Positions 18,671 through 28,107 of a stretch of DNA of 64,000 nt are shown here, piece after piece (position 1 is the stretch's first letter; every line of letters begins with the position of its first letter). Source of the stretch: Devosia sp. (GTDB lineage Bacteria; Pseudomonadota; Alphaproteobacteria; Rhizobiales; Devosiaceae); assembly GCA_017794705.1 (NCBI GenBank), contig CP051235.1:183010-247009 (forward strand), read 5' to 3'. The translations under genes were made by a program, and so were the position numbers. The notes beneath the pieces were generated by a model. It saw only the letters and a list, made by a program, of their open reading frames with translations. It did not search any database and was not told the origin of the DNA.

Positions 18671-20272
18671 CTAGTTTTCGAGCCAGTTGGTCTGAGAGAG
18701 GGCCCGGCCCGCTTGTGCAAGGCTGCTCGCCTCCGGGAACAGACTGGCGCGGGCGAACTCTGCAAGGCGGGTGATACGGTGCGGTTCTGCCGCCTTGCCG
18801 GCGTGGGCTTCCAGCCTGGCCCAGCAGGCAGCGAAATACACGATTCCGGTCAATTGGGCGAAGGCAAAGGCGCCGTGCAGCTTGTGGGGGCTGGCGTTGA
18901 GTGTTTCGAGTGATGCCTGCCACTGTTTGAGCAAGTGCTCCAGTTCTGGACGGGCGCGGGGCGAGGCGGATTGTAGTGCAAGTTCGATTTCGACGATGAG
19001 GGCCTTGGCCGGCGCGCCGTTGTTCTGCGTGATCACCCTCTTGACGAAGTTGGCCGCCAACACGCCATTGGCCCCTTCATAAATGCGGGTTACGCGGCAA
19101 TCGCGCCACAATTGTTCGATGCCGAATTCGGGCAGATAGCCATAGCCGCCCAGGACCTGGATGGCGTCATCGACCGCGCGCGACGCCATCTCGGTGCAGA
19201 ACAGTTTGCAGACGGGTGTGAGGAATGTGGCGAGGTCAGCGTTCTCCAATTGCGCGGCTGCCCTGTAGTTCATGGCACGGGTGCCCAGAACAATCGCTTC
19301 GATCTGCATCAACATGCGATTGACGTCGGGATGGCGGGCAATGGGCTGGCCGCCCTGCATGCGTTCAGCCGCATACGATCTGGCGATGCTGAGCGCTTTG
19401 CCCGCGAGGGCGGTGCCCTGAAGGGCCACTTCAAGGCGCGCCCGGTTCATCATGACGAACATGGCCCTGAGGCCCTCGCCTTCGTTGCCGATCAGTTCGG
19501 CATCGGCTCCGTTGAAGCGCAGTTGGCAGGTCGGTGAACCGTGCAGGCCCAGCTTTTCTTCGAGCCTGACGATTTCGATGGCGTTCCGGCTGCCATTTTC
19601 GCGCACCGCGGGACAGACGAAGAGCGACAGCCCGGCAGTCCGGTCTTCAATCTTGCCGGTTCGGGCCAGCACAAAGTGGAGAATCTGCGACGTGAGGTTT
19701 TGATCGCCGCCTGAGATGAAGATCTTGGTGCCCTCAAGGCACCAGTTTCCGTCCTTCTGCCGTTGGGCGGTCGTGCGAATTGCGCCGAGGTCTGAACCCG
19801 CTTCGGGTTCGGTCAGGCACATGGTGACCAGACAGTCGCCGGAGGCCATCTGTTCGAAATAGCGCTGCTGCTGCTCGCTGGTGCCGAGCGCGGACAGCAG
19901 TTCGCAACCGCCATTGACGAGGCTGACGACCATTTGGAAGGCATGGCTTCCAGTTGCCAGGATCTCTGTTGCAGGCAATGAAACAAGGGCAGGGGCGTCG
20001 AGCCCACCAAACTCCTCGGGCACTGAGAGGAGGTGTGCGCCGAGTTCGACGTATTGCGGGTAGGCTGCGCTAATGGCGGCGGGCATGGACACACGGCCGC
20101 CCTGCAAACTGCATCCTTGCTGGTCGGCCAGGCGGTCCGCGTCGACAAGAGTCGATTCGGCAAAATTTCTGACAGGTTCCAGAACACTCTGCGCCGTGTC
20201 GAGGTCCCATGGGGCGGCGAGTTGGGCTACCGCCTCCAGCGTGAAACGAATATCTTCAAGGTCTGCGGGCAC
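18671..20272 (-). CDS. Acyl-CoA dehydrogenase family protein
   Basis: An FAD-dependent acyl-CoA dehydrogenase of 533 residues, longer than the 380-residue core, like the DmdC/AidB-type group with an extra C-terminal domain. The FAD/substrate segment CLTEPEAGSDLGAIRT is intact, as is the C-terminal catalytic-base region RIYEGANGVLAANF. Likely oxidises an acyl-CoA (fatty acid or a sulfur compound such as methylmercaptopropionyl-CoA), but the substrate cannot be read from sequence. GTG is the start, behind GGGAAAGAG. It is the last gene of a minus-strand operon after YbjQ, 31 bases away. The end lies just beyond tRNA-Val. Confidence 0.9.
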   Translation of the reverse strand: MPADLEDIRFTLEAVAQLAAPWDLDTAQSVLEPVRNFAESTLVDADRLADQQGCSLQGGRVSMPAAISAAYPQYVELGAHLLSVPEEFGGLDAPALVSLPATEILATGSHAFQMVVSLVNGGCELLSALGTSEQQQRYFEQMASGDCLVTMCLTEPEAGSDLGAIRTTAQRQKDGNWCLEGTKIFISGGDQNLTSQILHFVLARTGKIEDRTAGLSLFVCPAVRENGSRNAIEIVRLEEKLGLHGSPTCQLRFNGADAELIGNEGEGLRAMFVMMNRARLEVALQGTALAGKALSIARSYAAERMQGGQPIARHPDVNRMLMQIEAIVLGTRAMNYRAAAQLENADLATFLTPVCKLFCTEMASRAVDDAIQVLGGYGYLPEFGIEQLWRDCRVTRIYEGANGVLAANFVKRVITQNNGAPAKALIVEIELALQSASPRARPELEHLLKQWQASLETLNASPHKLHGAFAFAQLTGIVYFAACWARLEAHAGKAAEPHRITRLAEFARASLFPEASSLAQAGRALSQTNWLEN

Positions 20273-20303
20273 TCAACTCTTTCCCGGTGCGTCGCGACAG
20301 CAG

Positions 20304-20618
20304 CTACTTCAGTTTCACCGCGGTTCCGTAGGCCAGGATTTCGGCGGCGCCCTGCGCGATCATTGACGTGGTGAAACGGACCCCGACCACCGCATCGGCA
20401 CCCATCTGCCGGGCATTCTCGGAAAGCCGGTCGAGGGACTGTTCGCGCGCCTCAGCCATCAGCTTGGTGTATTCAGAAACTTCGCCCCCCACCAGGTTGC
20501 GCAAGCCGGCAACAATGTCGGTGCCGACGTGACGTGCACGAATGGTGTTGCCACGTGCGACGCCCAGGGTTTCTGCGATGTCCCGGCCGGCGACCGTTTC
20601 CGTGGTGGAGATGATCAT
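20304..20618 (-). CDS. YbjQ / UPF0145 family protein
   Basis: A 104-residue small soluble protein of the YbjQ (UPF0145) family, which forms pentamers and is often annotated as heavy-metal-binding without proof. Typical features are the start MIISTTETVAGRDI, then GLRNLVGGEVSEYTKL and the end MGADAVVGVRFTTS. It stands between a small membrane protein gene and the acyl-CoA dehydrogenase, all on one strand with short gaps. Function is unknown. Confidence 0.9.
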   Translation of the reverse strand: MIISTTETVAGRDIAETLGVARGNTIRARHVGTDIVAGLRNLVGGEVSEYTKLMAEAREQSLDRLSENARQMGADAVVGVRFTTSMIAQGAAEILAYGTAVKLK

Positions 20619-20681
20619 GGAAGGGGCTCCCTATTTGTCGACGTTTTTGGTGTAATAGTCGTCTTCCTTGTTCGTCAGCCG

Positions 20682-20840
20682 TTAATAAATGACCACGGCC
20701 AGAATGCCCAGCACGATGGCGACAGGAATAAGGCCGAGAACGCCGAATGGGACCGAAGTCAAAAGGCCGGTCACCAACGTGGCAATCCATATCAGGGCAA
20801 AGATGGCCACTATGGCCAAGACAAGCTGATCCAGTTTCAT
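20682..20840 (-). CDS. Small hypothetical membrane protein
   Basis: A 52-residue protein made almost entirely of two hydrophobic segments (about residues 5-25 and 31-50) joined by a short turn. It starts MKLDQLVLAIVAIFALIWIA. The start is fixed by GGAGG six bases before the ATG; a longer frame up to 20966 has no ribosome-binding site and runs towards tRNA-Asp. It is first gene of a likely operon with YbjQ (63 bases apart), so it may form a functional pair with it. No family name recognised. Confidence 0.75.
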   Translation of the reverse strand: MKLDQLVLAIVAIFALIWIATLVTGLLTSVPFGVLGLIPVAIVLGILAVVIY

Positions 20841-21021
20841 GTTGTCCTCCCGGACCCAATTTGCGGCGATTCCATGCGTCGCACCTTTGAAAATATGGGC
20901 TGCGGCGAGGCTGGTTGCAACGCTGAACAAATAAGCTGCCAAAGGGCGGCTATTGTCGCTTGACAAGGCGCGACGAACGCCGTTACACCGGCGCGTCTTC
21001 GCGGGGGTCCATCCCGCCCGC

Positions 21022-21098
<77 letters not shown>

Positions 21099-21268
21099 CT
21101 TTCTCAAAAAAATTGCTGAGTCTGACTGTCTGTGCTCAATAGTTGCCTGCAAACAACAGGTCGACGGGCTTGGCCGAATTGTGATCACCATCCGACAATG
21201 ATTTGGTGACATTTCCCGAGATTAAGGTATCGTTCATCTTTGATGGACGCAAACTGGAGGCTAGGATC

Positions 21269-21796
21269 GTGAATAGGTTGCTTCTCGGACTTTCCAGCAT
21301 TTCGCTGGTTGTCGGTATGAACGTAGGCGTTTTGGCGGCCGACTATGGAACCCCAATGATGGCTGAACCCGGCATGATGACTGGTCCGGGTTTCGACTGG
21401 GATGGGGTGTACGCCGGTGTGTTTGGCGGTGGTTCCGTCGATGCGTTCGGCGCATACGCACTTGGTGGCGGTGCCGCAGGTGCTATCTTCACATTGACGG
21501 ACGACTGGAAAGTGAACGTCGAAGGGTCAGTTGGCTTGTACACCGGTGCCTCGAGCGGTTGGGAGGCGGAAGTTTCCGGTCGCCTTGGCTACGCGATCGA
21601 CGACGTGATGTTGTACGGCATGGGTGCCATTGGCTCGGACACCGGTTCACCATACTTCTCGGCGGGTATGGGCGTCTGGTTTGCCGCCACGGACAATGTT
21701 TCGCTCCGGCTTGAAGCTGACGCAAATTCCTATTTCGGCAGCGGTGTTATCGACTGGTACGGTGTAACGGGCGGCGCATTCTGGCATTTTGACTAA
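21269..21796 (+). CDS. Outer-membrane beta-barrel-like protein
   Basis: A 175-residue exported protein. The N-terminal signal peptide (RLLLGLSSISLVVGMN...) ends near VLA-ADYG. The mature part has alternating glycine/aromatic strands typical of small alphaproteobacterial outer-membrane barrels, and ends GGAFWHFD with aromatic residues near the C-terminus. GTG at 21269 is chosen: GGAGG lies 8 bases upstream and the signal peptide then begins immediately. The next gene encodes a related protein with the same ADY.TP start of the mature chain. Specific function unknown. Confidence 0.75.
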   Translation: MNRLLLGLSSISLVVGMNVGVLAADYGTPMMAEPGMMTGPGFDWDGVYAGVFGGGSVDAFGAYALGGGAAGAIFTLTDDWKVNVEGSVGLYTGASSGWEAEVSGRLGYAIDDVMLYGMGAIGSDTGSPYFSAGMGVWFAATDNVSLRLEADANSYFGSGVIDWYGVTGGAFWHFD

Positions 21797-22193
21797 AGCA
21801 AGTTTTGCTCCTGTGGACTTGATCGTCAGCAGTCCAGTCAAATCAGGATAGCTTTCCGTCGCACGGGCTGGTGGCGCGTGTGTGGATTGACAATCCGACT
21901 GAGTCAAACCCGTGGCAGAAATGCCGCGGGTTTTCTGCTTTTTGGTCTCCCATCCCATTGACGCATTTTCGTCGAAGATTGGCCCGATTTGGGGTGCCTG
22001 ACTGCGTTCAGGTGCGGCGGTAACCGGAAGTGCCAAAAAGCGGGCCTGTCCCGTTTTGGCACAATTCAGGACCGGGCCGGTCGCATTTTATCGAAGTTGG
22101 TTACCACGAGATTGGAACAAACCAGCGATTGCTTGCATTACCCCAGTGCCGCACGAAATATGTGCGGAAGTACCCGGACTTCAGGAGATCGAG
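21797..22193 (+). other. Intergenic region between the two barrel genes
   Basis: No gene is seen. It contains the terminator of the first barrel gene (separate entry) and the leader of the second. No good promoter consensus could be picked by eye in the remaining 250 bases. Confidence 0.5.
21907..21934 (+). terminator. Rho-independent terminator
   Basis: Stem AACCCGTGGCA/TGCCGCGGGTT with one T-G wobble and a GAAA loop, followed by TTTTCTGCTTTTT. Confidence 0.8.
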
Positions 22194-22760
22194 ATGAAAC
22201 TTGCCAAGAAATTTCTGCTCAGCACCGCTGCTGTCGCGGCCCTGACGGCCGGCGCAGTTGCAGCTGACTATTCAACACCGCCTGCCTATGAGCCCTACAC
22301 GCCTTACACCCCGGCTTCGACCGCCTTCAGCTTTGAAGGCTTCTACGTCGGCCTGCTCGGCGGCGGGATGTGGGATTCCACGGGCGGCAGCTATCTGGTT
22401 GCCCCGGATACCACCGCGTGGAACATCGGCGCTGCGGCCGGTGTGAACTTCTTTCTGACCGACAGCGTGCTGGGCGGTTTTGAAGTGCAGGGCGGTGCCA
22501 ATATTGGCGCTTCCGGCACCACCTTCGACGGATTGGCCCTTGGCCGTCTCGGCTTCACCCCGACCAATGAAGTGCTGGTTTACGGTGCTGGTGGTGCGGG
22601 CGTTGCCGGCGGCAGCAGTGTCTATGCCCTCGGTGGCGGCGTGGAAGTCGCGGCCTGGGACAATATCGGCGTGCGCGGAGAAGTGCTCGCGCTCGGTCCG
22701 TGGGGCGCTGCGCCAGATGCAGCCAAGGCGACCGTTGGCGTTGTCTGGCACATGCCCTGA
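22194..22760 (+). CDS. Outer-membrane beta-barrel-like protein, paralogue of the preceding gene
   Basis: A 188-residue exported protein: signal peptide KKFLLSTAAVAALTAGAVA followed by ADYSTPPAYEPYTPYTP, then a glycine-rich barrel-like chain ending VGVVWHMP. The ADY.TP mature start and the terminal WH motif are shared with the upstream protein, suggesting an old tandem duplication. AGGAG lies 7 bases before the ATG. A proline/tyrosine-rich spacer precedes the barrel. The role (structural porin-like or surface protein) is not known. Confidence 0.75.
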   Translation: MKLAKKFLLSTAAVAALTAGAVAADYSTPPAYEPYTPYTPASTAFSFEGFYVGLLGGGMWDSTGGSYLVAPDTTAWNIGAAAGVNFFLTDSVLGGFEVQGGANIGASGTTFDGLALGRLGFTPTNEVLVYGAGGAGVAGGSSVYALGGGVEVAAWDNIGVRGEVLALGPWGAAPDAAKATVGVVWHMP

Positions 22761-22783
22761 TCCAGACAGATCACAGACTATCG

Positions 22784-22811
22784 AAAAGGCTCCGCTTGCG
22801 GAGCCTTTTTT
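22784..22811 (+). terminator. Rho-independent terminator
   Basis: Perfect 11-bp stem AAAAGGCTCCG/CGGAGCCTTTT with CTTG loop and trailing T. It separates the barrel gene from the nuo operon. Confidence 0.92.
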
Positions 22812-22976
22812 GTGTGCAATTCCAGCGGTCGGGATTGCCCCAACTAGTTGCCTGCCACCCCTTGCAACAGGTCAAGCGCTGGGCTAAGCCCAAGCCAATG
22901 CTGTCAGGTGCGTACCGGCCTTTAACCGGTAGTGTTGCCCGCCGGTCGCCAGGCCGGAAACAACAACAGGCTTGAT

Positions 22977-23342
22977 ATGAACGATTTGCTCAGCAGCTAT
23001 CTGCCCATCCTGATTTTCGTCGGCCTCAGCGGCGTTATCGGGCTGGCTCTTCTGGTTGCGCCCTTCATCATTGCCATCAAACGGCCCGACCCGGAAAAGG
23101 TCTCGGCCTACGAATGCGGCTTCGACCCATTCGATGATGCGCGCATGAAGTTCGATGTGCGATTCTATCTGGTGGCCATTCTGTTCATCATCTTCGATCT
23201 TGAAGTGGCTTTCCTGTTTCCGTGGGCTGTCGCCTTTCAGGATGTAGGCTGGTTCGGCTTCTGGTCGATGATGATCTTCCTCGCCGTGCTGACCATCGGC
23301 TTTGTGTATGAGTGGCGGAAGGGAGCCCTGGAATGGGATTGA
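22977..23342 (+). CDS. nuoA: NADH-quinone oxidoreductase subunit A
   Basis: A membrane-arm subunit of complex I, 121 residues with three transmembrane segments. The loop [12 protein letters not shown] and the segment [23 protein letters not shown] are the family hallmarks. The ATG at 22977 follows an AGG ribosome-binding site. First gene of the 14-gene nuo operon; its 3' end overlaps nuoB by 10 bases. Confidence 0.97.
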   Translation: MNDLLSSYLPILIFVGLSGVIGLALLVAPFIIAIKRPDPEKVSAYECGFDPFDDARMKFDVRFYLVAILFIIFDLEVAFLFPWAVAFQDVGWFGFWSMMIFLAVLTIGFVYEWRKGALEWD

Positions 23343-23914
23343 CCGAGCAGGATCGCACCATCATTGCCCCGCAGCCGCGCGGTGTGATGGACCCGAACAC
23401 CGGCAAGCCTGCAGGTGCGGATGATCCCTATTTCGTCGAAATGAACGATGAGCTGGCCGACAAGGGCTTTCTGGTCACCTCAACCGATGAGTTGATCAAC
23501 TGGGCGCGCACCGGTTCGCTGATGTGGATGACGTTCGGGCTCGCCTGCTGCGCCGTCGAAATGATGCAGATGTCCATGCCGCGCTATGACGCGGAGCGTT
23601 TTGGTTTTGCCCCGCGCGCCAGCCCGCGCCAGTCGGATGTGATGATCGTCGCGGGCACGCTGACCAACAAGATGGCGCCGGCACTGCGCAAGGTCTACGA
23701 CCAGATGCCCGAGCCGCGTTATGTGATCTCGATGGGCAGCTGTGCGAATGGCGGCGGCTATTATCACTATTCCTATTCGGTGGTGCGCGGGTGCGATCGT
23801 ATCGTGCCCGTGGACATTTACGTGCCGGGTTGTCCGCCGACGGCCGAGGCGCTGCTTTACGGCGTGCTTTTGCTGCAAAAGAAGATCCGCCGAACCGGTA
23901 CGATCGAGAGATAG
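23333..23914 (+). CDS. nuoB: NADH-quinone oxidoreductase subunit B
   Basis: Peripheral-arm subunit (193 residues) that carries the terminal [4Fe-4S] cluster N2 next to the quinone site. Ligands are visible in [10 protein letters not shown] (two adjacent Cys), [10 protein letters not shown] and [12 protein letters not shown]. The N-terminal extension of about 35 residues is usual in alphaproteobacteria. GGGAG lies upstream of the ATG inside nuoA. Confidence 0.98.
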   Translation: MGLTEQDRTIIAPQPRGVMDPNTGKPAGADDPYFVEMNDELADKGFLVTSTDELINWARTGSLMWMTFGLACCAVEMMQMSMPRYDAERFGFAPRASPRQSDVMIVAGTLTNKMAPALRKVYDQMPEPRYVISMGSCANGGGYYHYSYSVVRGCDRIVPVDIYVPGCPPTAEALLYGVLLLQKKIRRTGTIER

Positions 23915-23921
23915 AGACGAA

Positions 23922-24527
23922 ATGGACGAAGCACTTTCAGAGCTTGGCGAACTGGTTTCGCTGAAGCTGGCGGACAAGGCTGAGGGCTATGAACTCGCGT
24001 TCGGCGAGTTGACCTTCACCGTTCGCCGGGATGCGATTGTCGACGTCATGCGTACGCTACGCGATGACGGGCAGTTGCGCTTCGTCAATTTCACCGACCT
24101 GTGCGGCGTCGATTACCCGGAGCGCGACGAGCGTTTTGAGGTGGTCTATCACCTGCTGAGCCCGACCCAGAACCAGCGGATCCGGGTCAAGGTGCGTACT
24201 GATGAATCAACGCCGGTAGCCTCGGTTACTGAGGTATTTCCGGGTGCCGACTGGTTTGAACGCGAAGCCTATGATCTTTACGGCATCCTTTTCTCCGGTC
24301 ATCACGACCTGCGCCGCATCCTGACTGACTACGGTTTTGACGGGCATCCGATGCGAAAGGATTTTCCGACGACCGGATATGTCGAAGTCCGCTACGACGA
24401 AGAGAAAAAGCGGGTTGTTTACGAGAAGGTCAAACTGGCCCAGGAATTCCGGTCGTTCGATTATCTCTCGCCTTGGGAAGGCACGGATTATGTGCTGCCG
24501 GGTGACGAGAAAGCGGAAAGCAACTGA
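23922..24527 (+). CDS. nuoC: NADH-quinone oxidoreductase subunit C
   Basis: The 30-kDa type subunit (201 residues), a separate protein here rather than the NuoCD fusion of enterobacteria. The conserved region [27 protein letters not shown]... HPMRKDFP is complete. Starts 8 bases after nuoB and ends 2 bases before nuoD. Confidence 0.97.
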   Translation: MDEALSELGELVSLKLADKAEGYELAFGELTFTVRRDAIVDVMRTLRDDGQLRFVNFTDLCGVDYPERDERFEVVYHLLSPTQNQRIRVKVRTDESTPVASVTEVFPGADWFEREAYDLYGILFSGHHDLRRILTDYGFDGHPMRKDFPTTGYVEVRYDEEKKRVVYEKVKLAQEFRSFDYLSPWEGTDYVLPGDEKAESN

Positions 24528-24529
24528 CG

Positions 24530-25720
24530 ATGAGCGAAGCAGAAGTCCGCAACTTTACGATTAACTTCGGCCCGCAACACCCTGCAGCGCATGGTGTTTT
24601 GCGTCTGGTTCTCGAGCTGGACGGTGAGGTGGTCGAGCGCGTTGATCCGCATATTGGCCTGCTGCATCGCGGTACCGAGAAGCTGATCGAGACCAAGACC
24701 TATCTGCAGGCCGTGCCCTATTTCGACCGGCTCGATTATGTGGCTCCGATGAATCAGGAGCATGCGTTCGCGCTGGCGGTTGAAAAGTTGCTGGGGATTG
24801 AAGTGCCGATGCGTGCGCAGTTGATCCGGGTGCTCTATTCCGAGATCGGGCGTTTGTTGTCGCACTTGCTCAACGTCACGACACAGGCCCTCGACGTAGG
24901 TGCGCTGACGCCGCCGCTATGGGGCTTTGAAGAGCGCGAGAAGCTGATGGTTTTTTATGAGCGCGCTTCGGGTAGCCGTATGCATGCGGCTTATGTGCGT
25001 CCGGGTGGCGTACACGAAGACCTGCCGCAGAAGCTGATCGATGATATCGGTGATTTCTGTGACCCGTTCCTCAAGGTCTGCGACGACATCGAGGGGCTTC
25101 TCACCGACAACCGCATCTTCAAACAGCGCAACGTTGATATCGGCGTGATTTCGCTGGACGACGCCTGGAAGTGGGGTTTTTCGGGGGTGATGGTGCGTGG
25201 GTCGGGCGCCCGCTGGGACCTTCGGAAGAACCAGCCGTACGAGTGCTATGACAAGCTGGAGTTCGACATTCCGATTGGCAAGAATGGCGACTGCTATGAT
25301 CGCTATCTGATCCGCATGGAAGAAATGCGCCAGTCCGCATCAATCATGAAGCAATGTGTCGAGAAACTGAACTCGGCGGCGGGCAAGGGACCAATCACTA
25401 CGATGGACGGAAAGGTGGCGCCGCCAAAACGGGGCGAGATGAAGAAGTCGATGGAAGGCCTGATCCATCACTTCAAACTCTATACCGAAGGCTACAGGGT
25501 GCCGGCAGGCGAGGTCTATGCCGCGGTCGAGGCGCCCAAGGGCGAGTTTGGCGTGTATCTGGTCTCGGACGGATCCAACAAACCCTATCGCTGCAAGATC
25601 AAGGCGCCGGGTTTTGCGCACTTGAGTGCCATGGATTTCATGTGCAAAGGGCACATGCTTGCGGACGTTTCCGCGATTCTGGGGTCGCTTGATATCGTGT
25701 TTGGGGAGGTCGATCGCTAA
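24530..25720 (+). CDS. nuoD: NADH-quinone oxidoreductase subunit D
   Basis: The 49-kDa subunit (396 residues) forming the quinone-binding pocket with NuoB. It begins with the typical [19 protein letters not shown] and contains [10 protein letters not shown] and the C-terminal [10 protein letters not shown]. The last base of its stop codon is the first base of the nuoE start (TAATG). Confidence 0.98.
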   Translation: MSEAEVRNFTINFGPQHPAAHGVLRLVLELDGEVVERVDPHIGLLHRGTEKLIETKTYLQAVPYFDRLDYVAPMNQEHAFALAVEKLLGIEVPMRAQLIRVLYSEIGRLLSHLLNVTTQALDVGALTPPLWGFEEREKLMVFYERASGSRMHAAYVRPGGVHEDLPQKLIDDIGDFCDPFLKVCDDIEGLLTDNRIFKQRNVDIGVISLDDAWKWGFSGVMVRGSGARWDLRKNQPYECYDKLEFDIPIGKNGDCYDRYLIRMEEMRQSASIMKQCVEKLNSAAGKGPITTMDGKVAPPKRGEMKKSMEGLIHHFKLYTEGYRVPAGEVYAAVEAPKGEFGVYLVSDGSNKPYRCKIKAPGFAHLSAMDFMCKGHMLADVSAILGSLDIVFGEVDR

Positions 25721-26775
25721 TGTCTGTGCGTCGCCTTGCGGAAGAAAATGTCCAGCCGGAAAAGTTTGCGTTCTCCAGGGAGAACAAGGCGTGGGCCAAG
25801 ACCCGGATCGGGCTGTACCCTGAAGGACGCCAGCAATCTGCCGTGATCCCGCTGCTGATGCGGGCGCAGGAGCAGGAAGGTTGGGTCAGCCGGCCGGCGA
25901 TCGAAGAGATCGCGCAGATGCTCGACATGCCCTATATCCGCGTCCTCGAGGTTGCGACCTTTTACACGCAGTTCCAGCTGCAGCCGGTGGGCACGCGGGC
26001 GCACATTCAGGTTTGCGGCACCACCCCGTGCATGTTGCGGGGCGCAGAAGATATCCGCGCCGTCTGCCAGAGCAAAATCCACGCCGAACCGCATCATCTC
26101 AATTCCGACGGCACATTGAGCTGGGAAGAAGTGGAGTGTCTTGGCGCCTGTGTGAATGCGCCGATGGTGGCGATTGGCCAGGAAACCTATGAAGACCTGA
26201 CGCCTGAGCGGATGGAAGAAATCATCGACGCGTTTGCCGCGGGAAATGGGGCCGCTGTGCCGACCGGTCCGCAGGTGGAGCGGGAGTTCTCGGCACCGCA
26301 GGGCGGGTTCACATCGCTGACGGACGTGCCGAAAAAGCATGCCAAGTCGCGCTCGACCAAGGTCGCCAATGACGACGCGCCGACCCAGAAGGGACGGAAA
26401 CGCGAAGTATCGGCGGAGGCGGCGCCTGCTATCGACGGGCCGAAGAACACGGCCAAGGTCAGCCGTTCCAGGGCCGAAAAAGAACGCAAGACTGCCGATG
26501 CCGAGGCTACGGCCATTTTTGAGGCGCCGGAAGGTGCGGCTGATGACCTGAAGCTGATTTCAGGCGTCGGGCCCGTGCTGGAGAAAAAGCTCAACGCCTT
26601 TGGCGTGACGCAAATTGCGCAGGTGGCCAAGTTCAAAAAGGCCGACATCCAGAAGCTGGACGATGCCCTAAGCTTCAAGGGCCGTATCGAGCGCGATGAC
26701 TGGGTCAAGCAGGCCAAGGCGCTGGCCAAGGGCGAGGCGGAATATGTTCGCGTCTTCGGCAAGAAGCCGCGTTAG
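25720..26775 (+). CDS. nuoE: NADH-quinone oxidoreductase subunit E with long C-terminal extension
   Basis: Residues about 1-190 are the 24-kDa [2Fe-2S] (N1a) subunit, with ligand segments [10 protein letters not shown] and [11 protein letters not shown]. The protein is 351 residues, about twice the E. coli length. After a basic, low-complexity linker (about 200-270) comes a helix-hairpin-helix-like domain at residues 275-336 ([17 protein letters not shown] ... [10 protein letters not shown]), nearly the same as one at the end of RpsB in this window. Long NuoE tails are known in Rhizobiales; their role is not established. Confidence 0.96.
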   Translation: MSVRRLAEENVQPEKFAFSRENKAWAKTRIGLYPEGRQQSAVIPLLMRAQEQEGWVSRPAIEEIAQMLDMPYIRVLEVATFYTQFQLQPVGTRAHIQVCGTTPCMLRGAEDIRAVCQSKIHAEPHHLNSDGTLSWEEVECLGACVNAPMVAIGQETYEDLTPERMEEIIDAFAAGNGAAVPTGPQVEREFSAPQGGFTSLTDVPKKHAKSRSTKVANDDAPTQKGRKREVSAEAAPAIDGPKNTAKVSRSRAEKERKTADAEATAIFEAPEGAADDLKLISGVGPVLEKKLNAFGVTQIAQVAKFKKADIQKLDDALSFKGRIERDDWVKQAKALAKGEAEYVRVFGKKPR

Positions 26776-26786
26776 GGGATTGATTG

Positions 26787-28094
26787 ATGCTCGCTGACAA
26801 GGATCGCATTTTCACCAACCTCTACGGCCAGGGCGACTGGGGCCTGAAGGGTGCGCAATCGCGCGGTGCGTGGGACCAGACCAAGAAGTTCATCGACAAC
26901 GGGCGCGACTGGATCACCAACGAGGTCAAGGAATCCGGGCTGCGCGGGCGGGGCGGAGCCGGTTTCCCGACGGCGCTGAAGTGGACCTTCATGCCCAAAC
27001 AGAGCGACGGGCGGCCGCATTACTTGCTGGTCAATGCCGACGAGTCCGAGCCGGGCACATGCAAGGACCGCGATATTCTGCGACACGATCCGCATCATCT
27101 GGTTGAGGGGTGTCTTTTGGCTGGCCGCGCCATGGATGCGCATCTGGCCTTTGTCTATATCCGCGGCGAGTTCATTCAGGAGCGGTTGCGTTTCGAAGCG
27201 GCCGTTCAGGAAGCCTATGACGCCAAGCTGATCGGGAAGAACAACAAGCATGGCTGGGACTTCGACATCATCGTCCACCATGGAGCCGGGGCCTATATCT
27301 GCGGTGAAGAAACCGCATTGATGGAGTCGCTGGAAGGCAAGAAGGGCCAGCCTCGCCTGAAACCGCCATTCCCGGCCGGCATGGGCGTTTACGGCAATCC
27401 CACCACGGTCAACAACGTGGAATCGATCGCCGTTGTGCCCGAGATTCTGCGCCGAGGTGGCTCGTGGTTTGCCGGGATCGGCCGTCAGGGCAACACGGGC
27501 ACCAAGCTGTTCTGCATTTCGGGCCACGTGAACAATCCCGCCACGGTGGAAGACGCCATGGGCGTGACCTTCCGCGAATTGGTTGAAAAGCACTGCGGTG
27601 GCGTGCGCGGCGGCATGGACAATCTACTAGCGGTCATCCCCGGAGGGGCTTCGGTGCCTTGCGTTCCCGGCGCCAAGATTGCCGATGCGGTGATGGATTT
27701 TGACGGGCTCAAGGAAGTCGGCTCGTCGCTCGGCACCGCGGCGGTGATCGTGATGGACAATTCAACGGACATCATCAAGGCGATCTGGCGGCTGTCGGCG
27801 TTCTACAAACACGAAAGCTGCGGCCAGTGCACACCTTGCCGGGAAGGCACCGGCTGGATGATGCGGGTGATGGAGCGCATGGTCGAAGGCCGCGCCGAAA
27901 AGCGTGAGATCGACATGCTGTTTGAAGTCACCAAGCAGGTTGAAGGGCACACGATCTGCGCGTTGGGTGACGCCGCTGCCTGGCCGATCCAGGGCCTGAT
28001 CCGCAACTTCCGCCACGTCATCGAGGCGCGGATCGACGCTTACACATACAATGCAGACCCTGACGGCGCCGTGCCATCGGTGGCCGCAGAATAA
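26787..28094 (+). CDS. nuoF: NADH-quinone oxidoreductase subunit F
   Basis: The 51-kDa NADH-dehydrogenase subunit (435 residues) binding NADH, FMN and [4Fe-4S] cluster N3. Glycine-rich sites are [16 protein letters not shown] and [20 protein letters not shown]; cluster ligands lie in [12 protein letters not shown] with a later Cys. ATG at 26787 is preferred over the TTG just before it because AGGGGA lies 8 bases upstream. Confidence 0.98.
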   Translation: MLADKDRIFTNLYGQGDWGLKGAQSRGAWDQTKKFIDNGRDWITNEVKESGLRGRGGAGFPTALKWTFMPKQSDGRPHYLLVNADESEPGTCKDRDILRHDPHHLVEGCLLAGRAMDAHLAFVYIRGEFIQERLRFEAAVQEAYDAKLIGKNNKHGWDFDIIVHHGAGAYICGEETALMESLEGKKGQPRLKPPFPAGMGVYGNPTTVNNVESIAVVPEILRRGGSWFAGIGRQGNTGTKLFCISGHVNNPATVEDAMGVTFRELVEKHCGGVRGGMDNLLAVIPGGASVPCVPGAKIADAVMDFDGLKEVGSSLGTAAVIVMDNSTDIIKAIWRLSAFYKHESCGQCTPCREGTGWMMRVMERMVEGRAEKREIDMLFEVTKQVEGHTICALGDAAAWPIQGLIRNFRHVIEARIDAYTYNADPDGAVPSVAAE

Positions 28095-28107
28095 CGGGTT
28101 CGACGAA

